Assembly: GCA_038025085.1 (NCBI GenBank)
Contig: CM076139.1
Coordinates: 45,054,807-45,118,806 of the forward strand
DNA: 64,000 nucleotides
Reading direction: 5' to 3'
Origin: Tetragonia tetragonoides
Taxonomy: Eukaryota > Streptophyta > Magnoliopsida > Caryophyllales > Aizoaceae
In this document: positions 1-11,448 of the stretch, one piece after another
Position numbering within the stretch: the first letter of the stretch is position 1
Layout of the letters: every line of letters begins with the position of its first letter
Notes under the pieces: generated by a model
What the model saw: only the letters and a program-made list of their open reading frames with translations
Told to the model about the DNA's origin: nothing
The model's database searches: none
Translations under genes and position numbers: made by a program

Positions 1-211
1 TTATTTGCTTCAGATGATGGCTAAAACTTTATATTCTTATTGATTGTGTTCTTTAGTCTACTTAGAGTTCTTGCTTTCAACAGGCATTTACTGTTTTAAG
101 CAAGTGACATGATGTTTAATGTGTCAGCAGACAAGAGTATATTTAAACATTTAAAGTTCATTTTTTAGATATGAAAATATGTATTTATAAGAATCAGCTG
201 TAAAAGTACAG

Positions 212-360
212 CACAGACTACAGAGGACAAGGCATCCTCCAAAAGGAGCTAAATTACAAAATGGCCCAGTTACTCTGGTTCTCAGAAATAGGATAACTCC
301 TAAAATCCCTGGCCGCCTTAGTCCATAAGGAAACTAGATAAGTTATTCGATCCGCCTTAG
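212..360 (-). repeat. LINE-tail-like dispersed repeat, copy 1
   Basis: This stretch shares an ordered set of short blocks with 1765-1945: ACAAGGCATCCT / ACAAGATGTCCT, CTAAATTACAAA / CTAATTACAAAT, CCCAGTTAC, a GGATAACTCCTAAA-like block and CCATAAGGAAACTAGATAAGT. The second copy begins with a run like AAAGATTTTATTAATGAAG, the usual look of an antisense LINE 3' end. Family assignment is inference; the internal similarity is visible. Confidence 0.45.
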
Positions 361-1764
361 TCTGTTTGAACAATGAAAATTCATTACTTGATATTCTATT
401 TCCTTAGCTTCCTTTACATTTCTGAAGAAGTGTTTAATGAGCAGAAACCTTACTTAGTGCAGTATGAGTCTACTTACGATGCTCCCTTTTAGAGCAAGAC
501 AGTAGAATCGTTTTTTTTTAGCTGGATAGCAATATTAGATTTAATAAACAGGGAAGTCCCCTAAAAGAAAAAAGAACAATATGATGTTGTTGGTAGCTGG
601 TTACTGGTTAAGTGCTTATGTAATGGTTACCCTCTTCCTTTGAGATGGTAAGAGTCCTTGGTCGGTGGATGGGCAGGAAATGTTAATCTTTACAATAATT
701 TTCCCGGCGAATACTTAATAGGTGATACAAATGATAGCTTGATGATGCCTTGACCTCGTCACAGTCAGGAGGCGTGATCAAACATAGTTACATACAAATC
801 CATAATTCTCAGAAATTCTATCTGTTTTCGGCTTTGGCTGATTGGAACATGTCCTTTTTATGTCCAGAAATTTGTCTCCTGCATGTGTTTGGAGTTTACA
901 TTGTACTGTTATAGTACCAACATAAATTTGCGTAAAAATTGTTGGCGAAACTTCTGCAATAGGTGAGGGGACTAGACAACAGTGTCTGTGGCTGCAAAGG
1001 CGTCTAGGAGAATATAATAGTCTCCTCAACATATTACCATTTATACTGACCCACTAGAGCTGGATTTAACTACTTTTGGCTTCAAGAGAATAAGATGTGG
1101 CATCAAACAAAGTACAAGCAGAAAGTAGTTATGGAGGTTTCAAAGCAGTTTTTGTGCTCTTCATTATTCCAACTTTCTCTTCAATAAGGTCAAAAGCATT
1201 AACTGAAAGAAGAAATCGCAAAAGAATGGGGAATTCTTCATTATGGAGGTAAGTTGGGGAAGAGATACATGACAGAACAAATTGTTGCTACACAGGAAGC
1301 CTTCAAATTTACACTGAGAAAACCTTAAGCTTTATCGTGTAGAGTTAAAAACGTCTCTCTTCCATATGGAAACGGAAGGTTGAGTGTCATCTGAACAACT
1401 TTTGCTTTTGACTTGAACTCTTTTCACCTGTAACTCTAAGAGACTAAGAGGAAGTGTTCAACCTGAGAATTCATCACTAGGTTGTTCTTTTGGTTCCCCT
1501 GAACGTGCGAAAATGGAAACTCTTCACCCTTTGTGACAAGCTCAATCCTGACCTAATACTACAGAAGCATCAATTCAGAAACAAACTGGAAACTGGACAA
1601 CATGAAGATATGCCTATACACTCAAATATTCTGCATAACACATGGAGCACACATATACGTGCATAGACAATAAGAAGTGAGATAGAGAGAGCTAGGATAA
1701 GGATACAGTACCAATGTAAGGGGTGACCAGTGTGATGTTTGGACAACATAGTTTGATGAAATTG

Positions 1765-1945
1765 TTTTTTTTAGAAAAGAGAAAGATTTTATTAATGAAG
1801 TATCAAAGAATACAGTAGATGAGGACAAGATGTCCTGCAAGAGAAACTAATTACAAATTAACCCAGTTACGCTGGATTGTATTATAGAATAACCCCTAAA
1901 TGCCCCTAAGGCTGTAGCCCATAAAGATGCTAGATAAGTGATTTT
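1765..1945 (-). repeat. LINE-tail-like dispersed repeat, copy 2
   Basis: Diverged second copy of the 212-360 repeat, in the same orientation. It starts after TTTTTTTAGAAAAGAG with a TTTTATTAATGAAGTATC block and ends near CTAGATAAGTGATTTTG. Its edge lies against a TGATGAAATTGTT motif that recurs at 1752, 1947 and 2009, so insertion may have duplicated nearby host sequence. No coding remnant is seen. Confidence 0.4.
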
Positions 1946-2645
1946 GATAAAATTGTTAGTTTCCTTCTATGTTTTCTGTTCAGCTATTCTGCTTGATTCT
2001 TAAACTAGCTTGATGAAATTGTTAGTTTCTTTTTTATTTTGTTTGGGTGCCGTTCTACTTTGTCTACTTGATTATGATCCTAACTCCATGCCCTCAACTA
2101 AGGAGGAGGAAAGAAAACGCATCAGAAAGTAAAAGACAAGAGGAACAAAGGGAAATCGTGCCTCTGCTAGTGCTCCTAGTCTGTTATAATCGTAAGTTAG
2201 GGGTGTCTCAATTTTGTCATCATCTTTTCAAATTCTATCCTGATTTTTAGTTTACGGAAGGATTATCGTGGTTTATTCTACCTCAACTTGCTAGTTTAAC
2301 TGCTGTGAGGTTTTAGATTGGAGATTTGGAGTAGCTCCTTGTCTGCAATCAGTATGCTCCAGACACTATAATTACGGGTTACGGAAAGCTTCAACATTTC
2401 TGCTGCATATAATTGGCTCCCAGCATTTCTCCTGTTTTAAGAACTTTTGTCAAACTCCAGGATTTTTGAAATTGTGTTACTTCATGGACACTGTTGCTTG
2501 ATGAGTAGATTTCATAATGGTTATACACACTTGTTTCCTTGGCTCAAAGATTTTGTTCTGATGTAGCAGCTGTTACATTTGGTCCTTGTTATAGTCTTAT
2601 GAGTCAAATTTCCATTGTGATGACAGAGGTCTGGCACTTTTGTAG

Positions 2646-3160
2646 GTTCTGCTTGGATGGCTCTTTCTCGGCCATTCATTGACTACTGCATTTGGGGATG
2701 GGACAACTTACCCCGAACTGTTCTCATGTATTATGCAAATTTCATATCCTCTCCAGAAGGCTACTTCCACACTGTCATTTGTAACGCCCAAGAGTTTCGG
2801 AATACAACTGTTAACAGTGACCTCCATTTCATATCTTGGGACAATCCTCCCAAACAGCATCCTCACTATCTCAATAATGATGACATGTCAAGAATGGTCC
2901 AGAGCAATGCTCCTTTTGCTAGAAAGTTCCCCCGCAATGATCCAGTACTTGACAAGGTTGACTCTGAGCTGCTCTCTCGAGGTCCTGGAATGATCGTTCC
3001 AGGTGGTTGGTGCATTGGCAGCGGCGAAAATGGGACCGACCCATGTTTGGTTGCAGGAAACACAACGGTCCTGAGGCCAACTTCTGGTGTAAAGAGGCTG
3101 GAAAAGCTGATCAGTTCGCTCTTGTCAACTGAGAATTTCCGGCCAAAGCAATGCAAGTGA
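2646..3160 (+). CDS. Last exon of a GT14-family beta-glucuronosyltransferase (GlcAT14-like)
   Basis: The exon opens after an AG acceptor (TTTTGTAG) and runs in frame, in phase with a codon split by the intron, to a TGA at 3158-3160. It encodes about 171 residues, the C-terminal third of the GT14 (Core-2/I-branching-like) fold. Recognisable blocks are SAWMALSRPFIDYCIWGWDN, LPRTVLMYYANFISSPEGYF, VICNAQEFRNTTVNSDLHF, PPKQHPH, DPVLDKVDSELL, GGWCIGSGENGTDPC and a C-terminal LLSTENFRPKQCK. These match plant GlcAT14A/B proteins, type II Golgi membrane enzymes that add glucuronic acid to arabinogalactan-protein glycans. The Met at 2657 is internal, not a start. Family assignment is strong; the exact paralog cannot be told from one exon. 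Confidence 0.9.
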
Positions 3161-3707
3161 TGAGCTCTATTTACCGGGACTTGTGTTAAATGGAGCATTC
3201 GTTCCAAACAGAAATGGATGTAAGTAGTTGTAATCTTCATGCCGAGGGGAGGATGCCACTGTTGAAAATTAATCAGAAGGTTCTGCTGGAAAACCTGAGG
3301 TATTGAACTGATCCTGCGTTGATGACATGGTCTGGTGTATACATAATTGCACATGTTATATTGTGCGTGTAGCTCATTTTTCCCCAACTACATACTAAAC
3401 TTACGGACGGTCACCTAGTCAGTATAGAGGTGCCCAGTTAGATTGTGGTGTACCATCTGATAGACCTTTTTGGAGAAGAGAACCCTAGACGTGCTAGGAT
3501 GAATAGGAGAAATTTCTGGAGCTGCTTAGCTGTTCGCATCCATGGCTCTGGCCACGCCAATTGTTTATTGTATCTGAACTGCTTTTCTTGTATCTTATCA
3601 ATCTTCAAAGGAGACATCTTAGAGCACGTTGTATACTTCTCTCTTTAGTCTCTTATAATCAACTTGGATTAATTCTTTTCAAAGGAGTGCGTGTTACTCT
3701 GACTTGT
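3161..3707 (+). other. 3' UTR and downstream spacer of the GT14 gene
   Basis: The TGA is followed by non-coding, moderately AT-rich sequence, presumably the 3' UTR to about 3.4-3.65 kb. No canonical AATAAA was found at a decisive place, so the end of the transcript is not fixed. No other gene is seen. Confidence 0.35.
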
Positions 3708-3828
3708 GGTTGACGTATGATAATGGTACTACTCTCTCCGTTTCATTTTTTGAATTGGCACGGGTTTTAATGAGGGTAAATTTTATCATTAACATTTCAA
3801 GTATATCCTTACTCCTTGTTTTTGCTAA

Positions 3829-4093
3829 ACTAAAAAGAGGGTGTAAGTGAATGACGATCGAGGCACGCCCCGCTACATCATGTCTGGACTCTCGTGTTTA
3901 ATAGCAAACATATCAGACTAGCTGAACAACCTGCGCAAGTATTGACCCCGTCTACGTAGCACCAACAAGGGGCTAGTATAGTTCCTAAAAGCCAGCAGAC
4001 ACAAGGCATGTGGGGAATGGGGTTTCGAACCCATGACCTTGCCTTACCAAACCACTTGGGAGAAAGTTTGAAACCACTAGACCACCACCCTTT
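3829..4093 (-). repeat. tRNA-derived SINE, copy 1 (minus orientation)
   Basis: Read on the minus strand it starts GGGTGGTGGTCTAGTGG (A-box-like) and carries GGGTTCGAAACCCC (B box), followed by the shared body GGAACTATACTAGCCCCTTG and the 3' end CTTACACCCTCTTTTTAG. The same order of blocks is found at 11098-11368 and 13872-14157. The two internal RNA polymerase III boxes about 45 bases apart identify a tRNA-headed SINE. Target duplications are not clear for this copy. Confidence 0.75.
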
Positions 4094-4285
4094 TGCTTGT
4101 TGGTCAAGTATGTCATTACTTGAATTGACATTTTTTATTCGCATAAGCAAGGAAGCCAGACTATTTGCCCCATTACATGGGATGGGGGTGGCCTAAAGGC
4201 CTATTGGAACAACTACAACCCTCACTATGAAATTGAGGGCAATGAGCCTTGAACCCCCAACCTAGAGGTTAACTTGGGGGATGAG

Positions 4286-5100
4286 TAGGGAAGACAATGG
4301 GGCGTCGCAGGGTTGGATATATACATTCATACCCATACCCACCTGGTTGTTGTCAATCCACCATCCGCCCCATCCCCACTATGGGTCAGCTTCCCAAAAC
4401 AATCCACATTTCGATGGGTATGAGATGGAAACCACATCCGCCACAATTACCAAGCCTATATCAATACCCTCCTAAAATACTCGCCCCAACCCCACTTGCT
4501 ACCCACCTTAATTCACCTGATACCCGCATAAAGCAAAGCCTGTTGATACTCTATGAACAATTGGACATATGAAAACATGTGACTCACAGTCACAAATTCT
4601 CAATTACAGCAAATTTAATAAACAAACCCAATAAAAGTGCAAGTTGTGTACAAACTAAAAAACAAAATTAAGATATTGAACAAATTGTGTCAATACTTTT
4701 TATATTTAAGTCCATGTTCTTTTCGTCGTCTTCATGCTGCATTCCGTTCTGTTCCGCGCCGTTCGGTTTCGCATTCTGTACTTTACTTTGTCTTACATTT
4801 TGTTTCATTATCCACGTCGCTTCGTTTCCTTCTAATCTGTTCTGTTCCGTTCCTCACTGTCCTGCACCATTCCGTTGAAGAGAATAGGGCCTAGTATTTT
4901 TCCAGTTTCTTATTTTTAGGTGGGTATGAGGCGGATATCCAATTGGGGAACAACACAAACCATCCCCGCCCCATCCCCACGGTGGGTTTGTTTTTTCAAA
5001 ACCATCCCCGCTCCATCCCCGCCTGAATTTCCCCATTCCCGCCCCAACTAGAGCGGATACGTGGCGAAACCCATCTGTACCCGCCTCACTGTTGTCCCTA
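4286..5100. mobile_element. hAT-like non-autonomous element with a nested second repeat
   Basis: The left end TAGGGAAGACAATGGGG and the right end (reverse complement TAGGGACAACAGTGAGG) form imperfect inverted ends. The inside is rich in CCCATCCCC / GGATGGGG words, as in the elements at 8875-9486 and 46119-46599. A second repeat (about 4709-4889) is nested within. The flanking 8-mers do not match well, so no target duplication is claimed. No transposase is encoded. Confidence 0.5.
4709..4889 (-). repeat. GTTCCG-rich dispersed repeat, copy 1
   Basis: About 180 bases matching the reverse complement of 56219-56390: TGTTCTTTTCGTCG, GCATTCCGTTC, GCATTCTGTACTT, TTTTGTTTCA, CTGTTCCGTTCCTCACTG, GCACCATTCCGTT, ending AATAGGGCC. 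It is built on a GTTCC / GGAAC word and has GGGCC near one edge. Likely a non-autonomous DNA element; superfamily not determined. Confidence 0.5.
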
Positions 5101-5187
5101 GGTGAGAGCTCTATCACTTAAACTCCCACCTTTTACTCTTGTGTTGTGGTTGACGTATGGTAATCATAATGGTACTACTTTCTCCGT

Positions 5188-6239
5188 TCCTTATTTTCGT
5201 TTACAGTATAAGGTGGTTCCTTCAGGAAATTGAAGGCAAATTAAGTGGCTTCGATGGCTATAAAAACACTATCAGTAATTCAGCATACACAATAGCAACT
5301 CACTTCACAAAACAACACCAAGTTGCAGTAGCAGAAAGCCAGAAGCAGAGCAGAAAAGAAAAAAGAAAAACCATAGAAGCCTCGTGACAACTGCAACATA
5401 TTTTACAACAACGACTATTATTCCCATTAAAATTTAACTTCATTATCACTTAAATAAACCCAATTAGCCTTATTAATGGTGATTAAGGTCTTAAACACAT
5501 GTGATTAGTGTTGTGTGCTACACGTGGTTAGTAGGCAATACTCGTAATTAGCGTGTAAACCGAGTAAGGTTTAGTGGGTAACAAACCTGGTTAGTATTTA
5601 ATTAGTCAATTGGGTATTTTCGATTTTGGACCAATTATTATTTGGGCCATGTGTTTCGATTTTGTGAGTTATATGTCCAACAAAATAATTCTACCTAGCC
5701 CAAACACAACTACCATCTAAACCCACCAAAATAGCAAGTCCAATTTCTAGAACTCCATAGCATTTCCATTTTCTCTCTTCCATCAACCCACTCACCTTTC
5801 CCTTCCACCACAACCACACCACCTATCCTCATTTCTTTTCCTCATGGCTTCCACCGGTCTCGTCCTCCAATTTCGTCCCCACCACCCTCATCTAAACCCT
5901 AATCATCTCCTCAAATGTCACTTTCTCTCTCCTTCTTTTCATCCCTAAAGCTCCCAATTGATGGAGGGTTGCGATGATGGTGATGATGTGAGGACTCCAT
6001 TATTGATGCATGTGACCTGAAAAGGGTGGTGACGTGGAGGATGGGGCGGCTGGTGGCTGAGATGGTAAGGATGAGAGAAAGAAGGGAGGGGGTGGTCAGT
6101 ATTCGGCGGTGGTGGGCTAGTGGCTTGAGATGGTAAGGAGGAGAGAGAAAAGTTAGATTTGAGGGGGGAGGGTGTTTAATTTTATCCAAACATAATTTTA
6201 TATTAATTTTATTTTCATTATTAATTCATACAAATTAAC
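5188..6239. other. Intergenic sequence with a possible captured 5' gene end
   Basis: Mostly unassigned. At 5844-5948 an ATG opens a 34-codon frame (begins MASTGLVLQFRPHHPH, stop TAA) behind a C-rich, UTR-like leader. Its Ser/His/Pro-rich, acid-poor composition resembles the start of a plastid transit peptide, but no mature protein follows and the next 250 bases are G-rich and non-coding. It could be a captured or decayed first exon. Nothing else is recognised. Confidence 0.25.
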
Positions 6240-6255
6240 AAAAATAATGCTGATT

Positions 6256-6731
6256 TTTTTTTTTGATAATTCGGTAATTTTCATTGAAATTATCTCCACA
6301 AAGGAGTAGATACAAACATCACAGCTTTTCAATTCAAATACAACACCTCTGTGAACTCAAATTTTAGAGCCAGACAACTAAGTCGTGCTCTCTGTTAACA
6401 CCTAATTTTGCTAAGCCATCCGCTTTAGCATTTGAGCTCCTCGTTCTACGAGCAATGAAAAATTTGGACCACCGTTCTTTCATACGCCTGATGAAGTTTA
6501 AATCAAATCTCACATTCCACGGGCCACCCGTTGTAGTATTACACCAAGACACAGCGTTAGCCGAGTCTGATTCAACAATAATGTCGAATTGAACCAACCA
6601 TTCCTTTGAAACTCATTCATGAATGGCACGGCTAATCGCTACCACCTCCGCTTGGTTAATCTCCTCACATGGAACACGACATGAGAAGATACACATGAAT
6701 TTTCCATTCCAATCCCGTAAAACCCTGCAAT
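6256..6731 (-). mobile_element. 5'-truncated LINE tail with RNase H remnant
   Basis: Flanked by a perfect 16-base target duplication (AAAAATAATGCTGATT at 6240-6255 and 6732-6747), with a T-run at the left edge, i.e. a poly-A tail on the minus strand. The minus strand encodes a LINE RNase H: it enters at CRVLRDWNGKFMC, passes CEEINQAEVVAISRAIHE, one in-frame TGA, then FDIIVESDSANAVSW and SNAKADGLAKLG (last part 6364-6597). Everything 5' of the RNase H is missing, so this is a typical abortive reverse-transcription insertion. Confidence 0.85.
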
Positions 6732-6924
6732 AAAAATAATGCTGATTAATGATGAGTAGGTCCAATTAGCGCTAATTGTAACAGAATTAGCCGACATGGT
6801 TTAACAGACCAATATTGTGACAAAACTAACAACTTGGTATTATTGTTGTATGAGCTATAACTTGTCGAACTTGATATTATTATTGGCGGACCGATGAAAC
6901 TTTTGATTATTAACATCAGATTTT

Positions 6925-8575
6925 TTAAAAATACTATAGAATGAATCTTAATCTAATAAGAGTATTATTAGTTTTGAAATCCTTATATTTTTTTCATAAA
7001 TTTATGATCAAAGTTTGTAAATATTAACCTCAAAAAGTCAAATGAAAAGAACAATTTGAAACGGAGAAAGTATGTAACAATAGATAATAATGAACTAGTG
7101 CAAATAATAAACCGAATCCTAGGAAGTAAGTACATGAATGAATATTAAGAGAACAACCAAATTTACAGGGTGTAGATCTCACCAATCTATATGCATCTCT
7201 TGGTAACCAAGAAGCTTTGACAGAGGTCTCCAATCACATGGGAGATGGCACCAAATGCAGGTTGCGCTCGCAATGATGCATGCCACATGAACCTACATCA
7301 GTACATCTGATGCCATCTCTCTTGCGAATGGAGACCTTAGCTTCAATTCTCTCTCTCTTGCGTTATGTAATGGTTTTACTGCTTTGGCTAAGCTTTGCAC
7401 AATGCTGTTGGTATTTATAGGATGAGCCAATAATGTATGTGCATATATTGGTGTCTTTCTCACGGTCTATTATATTATGGTATTAGCTAGGAGTTTAGGA
7501 CTTGGAAAAGTATATAATCTACATGTAAAGACATAGATTGTGTGAATGGATTCAATGAATCAAGAATGGTCACATGTTCAAATAAGTTGGGACAGGACGC
7601 ATGCAGGACCAACTCACATCATTCACACTTTGAATTGAAATTTTTGTTTGACTTGGCCGGTCTTTTTTTTGGTTGACTTGGAATATTATTAATCAAACTC
7701 CGTTCCTACACTTGGCAAACGGGTCAATTAGATCGGTTTTGAGTAGAATCAATTTCGGTTCGGATTAAAAAGGGTCGACCTTATGCTCTGGTTTTAGGTG
7801 AGATTGTACTTTGAGTCCGGGTATATTTAGCTTTGTACTTCTTCGGATTGTTTTGGGTTGACCATACGGGTCGGGTAAATATTGGATCGGTTGTTGGAAA
7901 ATTCTGTTGTTTTTGGATTGGGTAATATTTGGTTTGTGTCATTTTGGGTAGTTTCGGAAGCGGATTCAAAATCATTTGGTCAAGCTTGAGTCAGAATATA
8001 TTTCAATTGTGTATTTTCGAGTTTATATTCAAATCACCAAATTGAGTTAACACTAATTAAGGTCGAATGTATTACCTTTGAAATTTTCAGTTAAAAATAA
8101 TCCTAATTATTCAAAATTAATAAAGCAACAGTTTTGTTAGCTCCAAATATAGAAAAAATAAATAAAGAACAAAAAGGAGGGAAAAACTTAAAACTATTTT
8201 TCATTAAATAATAGGGCTAAATTAATTTTAAGTTTGGTTTATCTCGATTTCGGGTCATGTTTGTTTTGGATTGTGTTTAGCTCGGGTCAAATTAGTTTCG
8301 GCTGTAACTGGTTTGAATTGGGTTCTATTTGGGCCAAATTGGGTACAGTTGTCGTCGAGTGAATGACCTAAATCGAGTAACGGGACCTAAATCGGATTGG
8401 CACTATAAGAGTTAATTCAATTTCAGATCATTGGGTTGGATAATCGGTTTCGATTTCGGATTGTCAAATCTATCTACACTAAAATAAAGATGACATTAAA
8501 ATAGTGACCCTAATATAATAAGAAAAACAGAAAAGAACTTGTGTTAGATTTTGGTTTCTTGGCACTGCTACAAAA
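6925..8575. repeat. Segmental duplication, copy 1 (unfilled)
   Basis: Colinear with 9815-12390. Shared blocks include TTTGACAGAGGTCTCCAATC, GGCACCAAATGCAGGTTGCG, TTGCGTTATGTAATGGTTT, CAATGCTGTTGGTATTTATA, GGTGTCTTTCTCACGGTCT, GTTTGACTTGGCCGGTCTT, TACACTTGGCAAACGGGTCA, a Ty3-like GGTTCGGGTT-rich tract and AGAAAAGAACTTGT. This copy lacks the three insertions seen in copy 2 and so records their pre-insertion state. No gene is recognised; a TATTTATAAG/GATGAGCCAA block might be an old promoter. Confidence 0.85.
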
Positions 8576-8824
8576 GATACAGTAGTAGAGCGTTTATAAA
8601 TTCTCGATAAATTAATAATTTTTTTAAAATAATTATTTTACCCGGTCCTGATTTGGATTTAGAGTCTAAATTAACAATTTCGTAAGATAATAATTTTGCG
8701 GGAAGACCCTTTTATAAATCCGTGGTCCTATCAAAATTATAAATTAATAAGTATATAAAGTTACAAATATAACTAGGACAACTTAGTAAAATATGATTCT
8801 ATTACTGTTTGCTTTTTTTTAAAA

Positions 8825-8851
8825 CTAGTTGTTGGTTTGTGTGCGTTGCAC
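8825..8851 (-). repeat. Helitron-like 3' terminus 1
   Basis: On the minus strand: a hairpin GTGCAACGCAC, then about 12 bases, then CTAG followed by T. That is the canonical Helitron 3' end (hairpin, short spacer, CTRR, insertion before T). Three similar ends occur at 38225-38252, 63523-63548 and 63974-64000. No Rep/helicase gene and no 5' end is assigned. Confidence 0.45.
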
Positions 8852-8874
8852 GCGGCCCCCAAGTTGATTAACAC

Positions 8875-9486
8875 TAGGGATGGCAATGGATCGGATATGA
8901 ATCAGGTGGTGCCATATCTATATCCATATCCACGTCCATTTATTTATCCCCATCCATATCCATATCCATTTACTTCAACTTCATCCGTCCATATCCATAT
9001 CCGCTGGATGTAACGGGTAAATAGATATCCATTGGACCTCCATTAGTTTTCAAAAATAAAATCTTAAAATTATGAAAATAACTTGAAAATGCTTTTAAAT
9101 AACGCTAAATTGATACATTACACAATTTGAATCAGTACACAAATGGGTTGTTGTCATTTGCAAACATCTACTGTCAAAATAAATGAAGGAAATACTCAAA
9201 TTACAACATGTCTGAACAAAATAGCAAGGCCTGCAAGGGTTTTGGGATAAATTTCCTTATATATGTGGCTATTTTATGTATTTTAAAAATATAAATTAAA
9301 ATTAATAAACGGATGGATATCTACCGAGTGGATAAATGGGTGATACATTGTCTTCCATATCCTACCCGCATATCATCCATATCCATATCCTACCCGCCAA
9401 TCATCCGTCTAACGTCATCCATATCCACTTACGTCGGGTCGGATGGATCGGATATCCAGTGGGTGCGGATGGGACTGCCATCCCTA
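8875..9486. mobile_element. Non-autonomous hAT element with perfect target duplication
   Basis: Inverted ends TAGGGATGGCA (left) and TGCCATCCCTA (right) with a perfect 8-base duplication ATTAACAC (8867-8874 and 9487-9494). The 8-bp duplication and short ends point to the hAT superfamily. The 612-base interior has no transposase; it has arrays of CCATATCCATATCC near both ends, probable subterminal transposase-binding repeats. Confidence 0.88.
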
Positions 9487-10501
9487 ATTAACACTAATTT
9501 CTCTATGCTTGTGGTCATCAATGAGTATTTATGCAAATAAATATTTTCGTCCCTCGACTAACTTGATCAGAATGAATAAATGAAAATCGAATCCACATTT
9601 CATCGCTATGTCTAATCTCTATAAACAATTAAGATAAAAAAAGTGACCATTTGCTTTCTTGACAAACTTCCCCACTTCTACTCACTTCAAGAACTAATTA
9701 TCTACTAATACTCCATGCTTTTCTCATTCTTCTTTTCATCTTGCTTTTCACGGTCTCCAATGGCACTTAGATAATAGATTATTATAATTTTATAACCTAT
9801 GAAAATGGTAACAACCTTATTTTGAAAATATCATAAAACAAATCTAATAAGAGTATTTTTACTTCGTAAATTTTTATACTTCCTCATAAATTTATGATCC
9901 AAGTTTATAAATATTGACCTCAAAAGTAAAATGAAAAGAAAATTTTGGATCGGAGAAAATATGTAACGATAAAAAATTAATGAACTAGTTTGACGTAGGT
10001 TAAAGACACTTACCAATCTACGCATTTCTTAGTAACGAAGAAGATTTGACAGAGGTCTCCAATCACAGGGGGATGGCACCAAATGCAGGTTGCGCAATAA
10101 TGCAACATGAACATGCATCTGATGCCATCTCCCCTGCGATGGTAGACTCAGCTTCAATTCTCTCTCTTGTGTTTGTACATACTTTATCACTTGCGTTATG
10201 TAATGGTTTCACTGGTTTGGCTAAGCTTGCACAATGCTGTTGGTATTTATAAGATGAGCCAATGTGCATATAGCCATATTTATATTGGTGTCTTTCTCAC
10301 GGTCTCTTGTATTATGCAGGACTTGGAAAAGTATATAGTCTACATGTAAAGACATAGATTCAATTGAATCAAGAACGGTCACATCTTCAAAACAAGTTAG
10401 GACAGGACGTAGGACCAACTCAGATCATTCACACTTTGAATTGAACTTTTTGTTTGACTTGGCCGGTCTTCTTTTTGGTTGACTTGGAAATTAGAATAGT
10501 A

Positions 10502-10747
10502 CTCCCTCCGTTTCTGAAAAATGGTAATATTTATTTTTACACGGTCTCCTATGCACTACTTTGACCATAAATATTTGTATTTATATAAATACATAAACTA
10601 TAAAAAATAGATTTTCCGAAAGTATTAATTAAAACGAATCCAACGATAATATTTTTACATTGTAAATGCTTATATTTTTTCCAAAATCAATGGTCAAAGT
10701 TTGACCTTCAAAAAGTAAATGTTATCATTTTTCCGAAACGGAGGGAG
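10502..10747. mobile_element. Stowaway-type MITE
   Basis: Ends CTCCCTCCGTTTC and its reverse complement GAAACGGAGGGAG, flanked by TA on both sides. This is the hallmark of Stowaway MITEs mobilised by Tc1/mariner-like transposases. It is 246 bases, AT-rich and non-coding. The same place in copy 1 of the duplication (about 7684) lacks it, so the insertion came after the duplication. Confidence 0.92.
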
Positions 10748-11097
10748 TATTAATCAAACTCCTTCCTACACTTGGCAAACGGGTCAACCAGATAGGTTTT
10801 GAGTCGGATCAATTTTGTTTCGGGTTAATTATGGCCGACCTTATGCTCGGGTTTGGGTCGGATTGTACTTCGAGTTTGGGTATATTCAGGTTTGTACTTT
10901 TTCGAATCATCTTGGGTTGATCCATACGGATCGGTTGTTCGAAAATTCGTTGTTTTCGGGTCGGTTATATTCGGCTTGTGTCATTTTGGGTTGGTTCGGA
11001 TATGGATTTAAAATCGTCTAGTCAGAATATGTTTTGATTGTCTATTTTCGAATTTCAATTCAAATCACCAAATTAAGTTAATACTAATTAAGGTCGA

Positions 11098-11368
11098 GTG
11101 GTGGTTTAGTGGTTCCAATCTTACTCCAAGTGGTTGGTAAGGCAAGGTTATGGTTTCAATCGTCATTTCCCCCCATGCCTGTTGTATACTGGCTTCTAGG
11201 AACTATACTAGCCCCTTGTTGGTGCTACGTTGACGGGGGTAATGCTTGCGATGGTTGTTCAACTAGTCTGATATGTTCGCTATTAAACACGAGAGTTCGA
11301 ACATGCATGACGTAGTAGGGGGTGCCTCAGTCGCCATTTACTTGCACCCTCTTTTTTAACGAGCAAAA
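11098..11368 (+). mobile_element. tRNA-derived SINE, copy 2
   Basis: Flanked by a perfect 12-base duplication AATTAAGGTCGA (11086-11097 and 11369-11380). It begins GTGGTGGTTTAGTGGTT (A box) and has a degenerate B box (TGGTTTCAATCGTC), then the shared body with ACTATACTAGCCCCTTGTTG and a CACCCTCTTTTTT tail. Copy 1 of the duplication has the empty site near 8064. The weak B box suggests it is no longer a good Pol III template. Confidence 0.88.
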
Positions 11369-11448
11369 AATTAAGGTCGATAACCTTTGAATTCTTTAGT
11401 TTAAAATAATCCTAGTTATTCAAAATCATAAAGTATCCATTATGTTAA

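Larger units (their letters stand above)
1..2645 (+). other. Intron sequence upstream of the last GT14 exon
   Basis: No coding exon of the downstream glycosyltransferase was recognised here. The stretch ends in a pyrimidine-rich tract and a TTTTGTAG acceptor at 2645, so it is most simply the last intron of that gene, with earlier exons left of the window. It holds two related LINE-tail-like repeats (212-360 and 1765-1945). The rest is AT-rich unique-looking sequence; the short open frames in it have no recognisable domains. Confidence 0.55.

Noticed and set aside
2866..3387. 173-codon minus-strand frame over the GT14 exon
   Set aside because: Shadow of the real exon; no domain.
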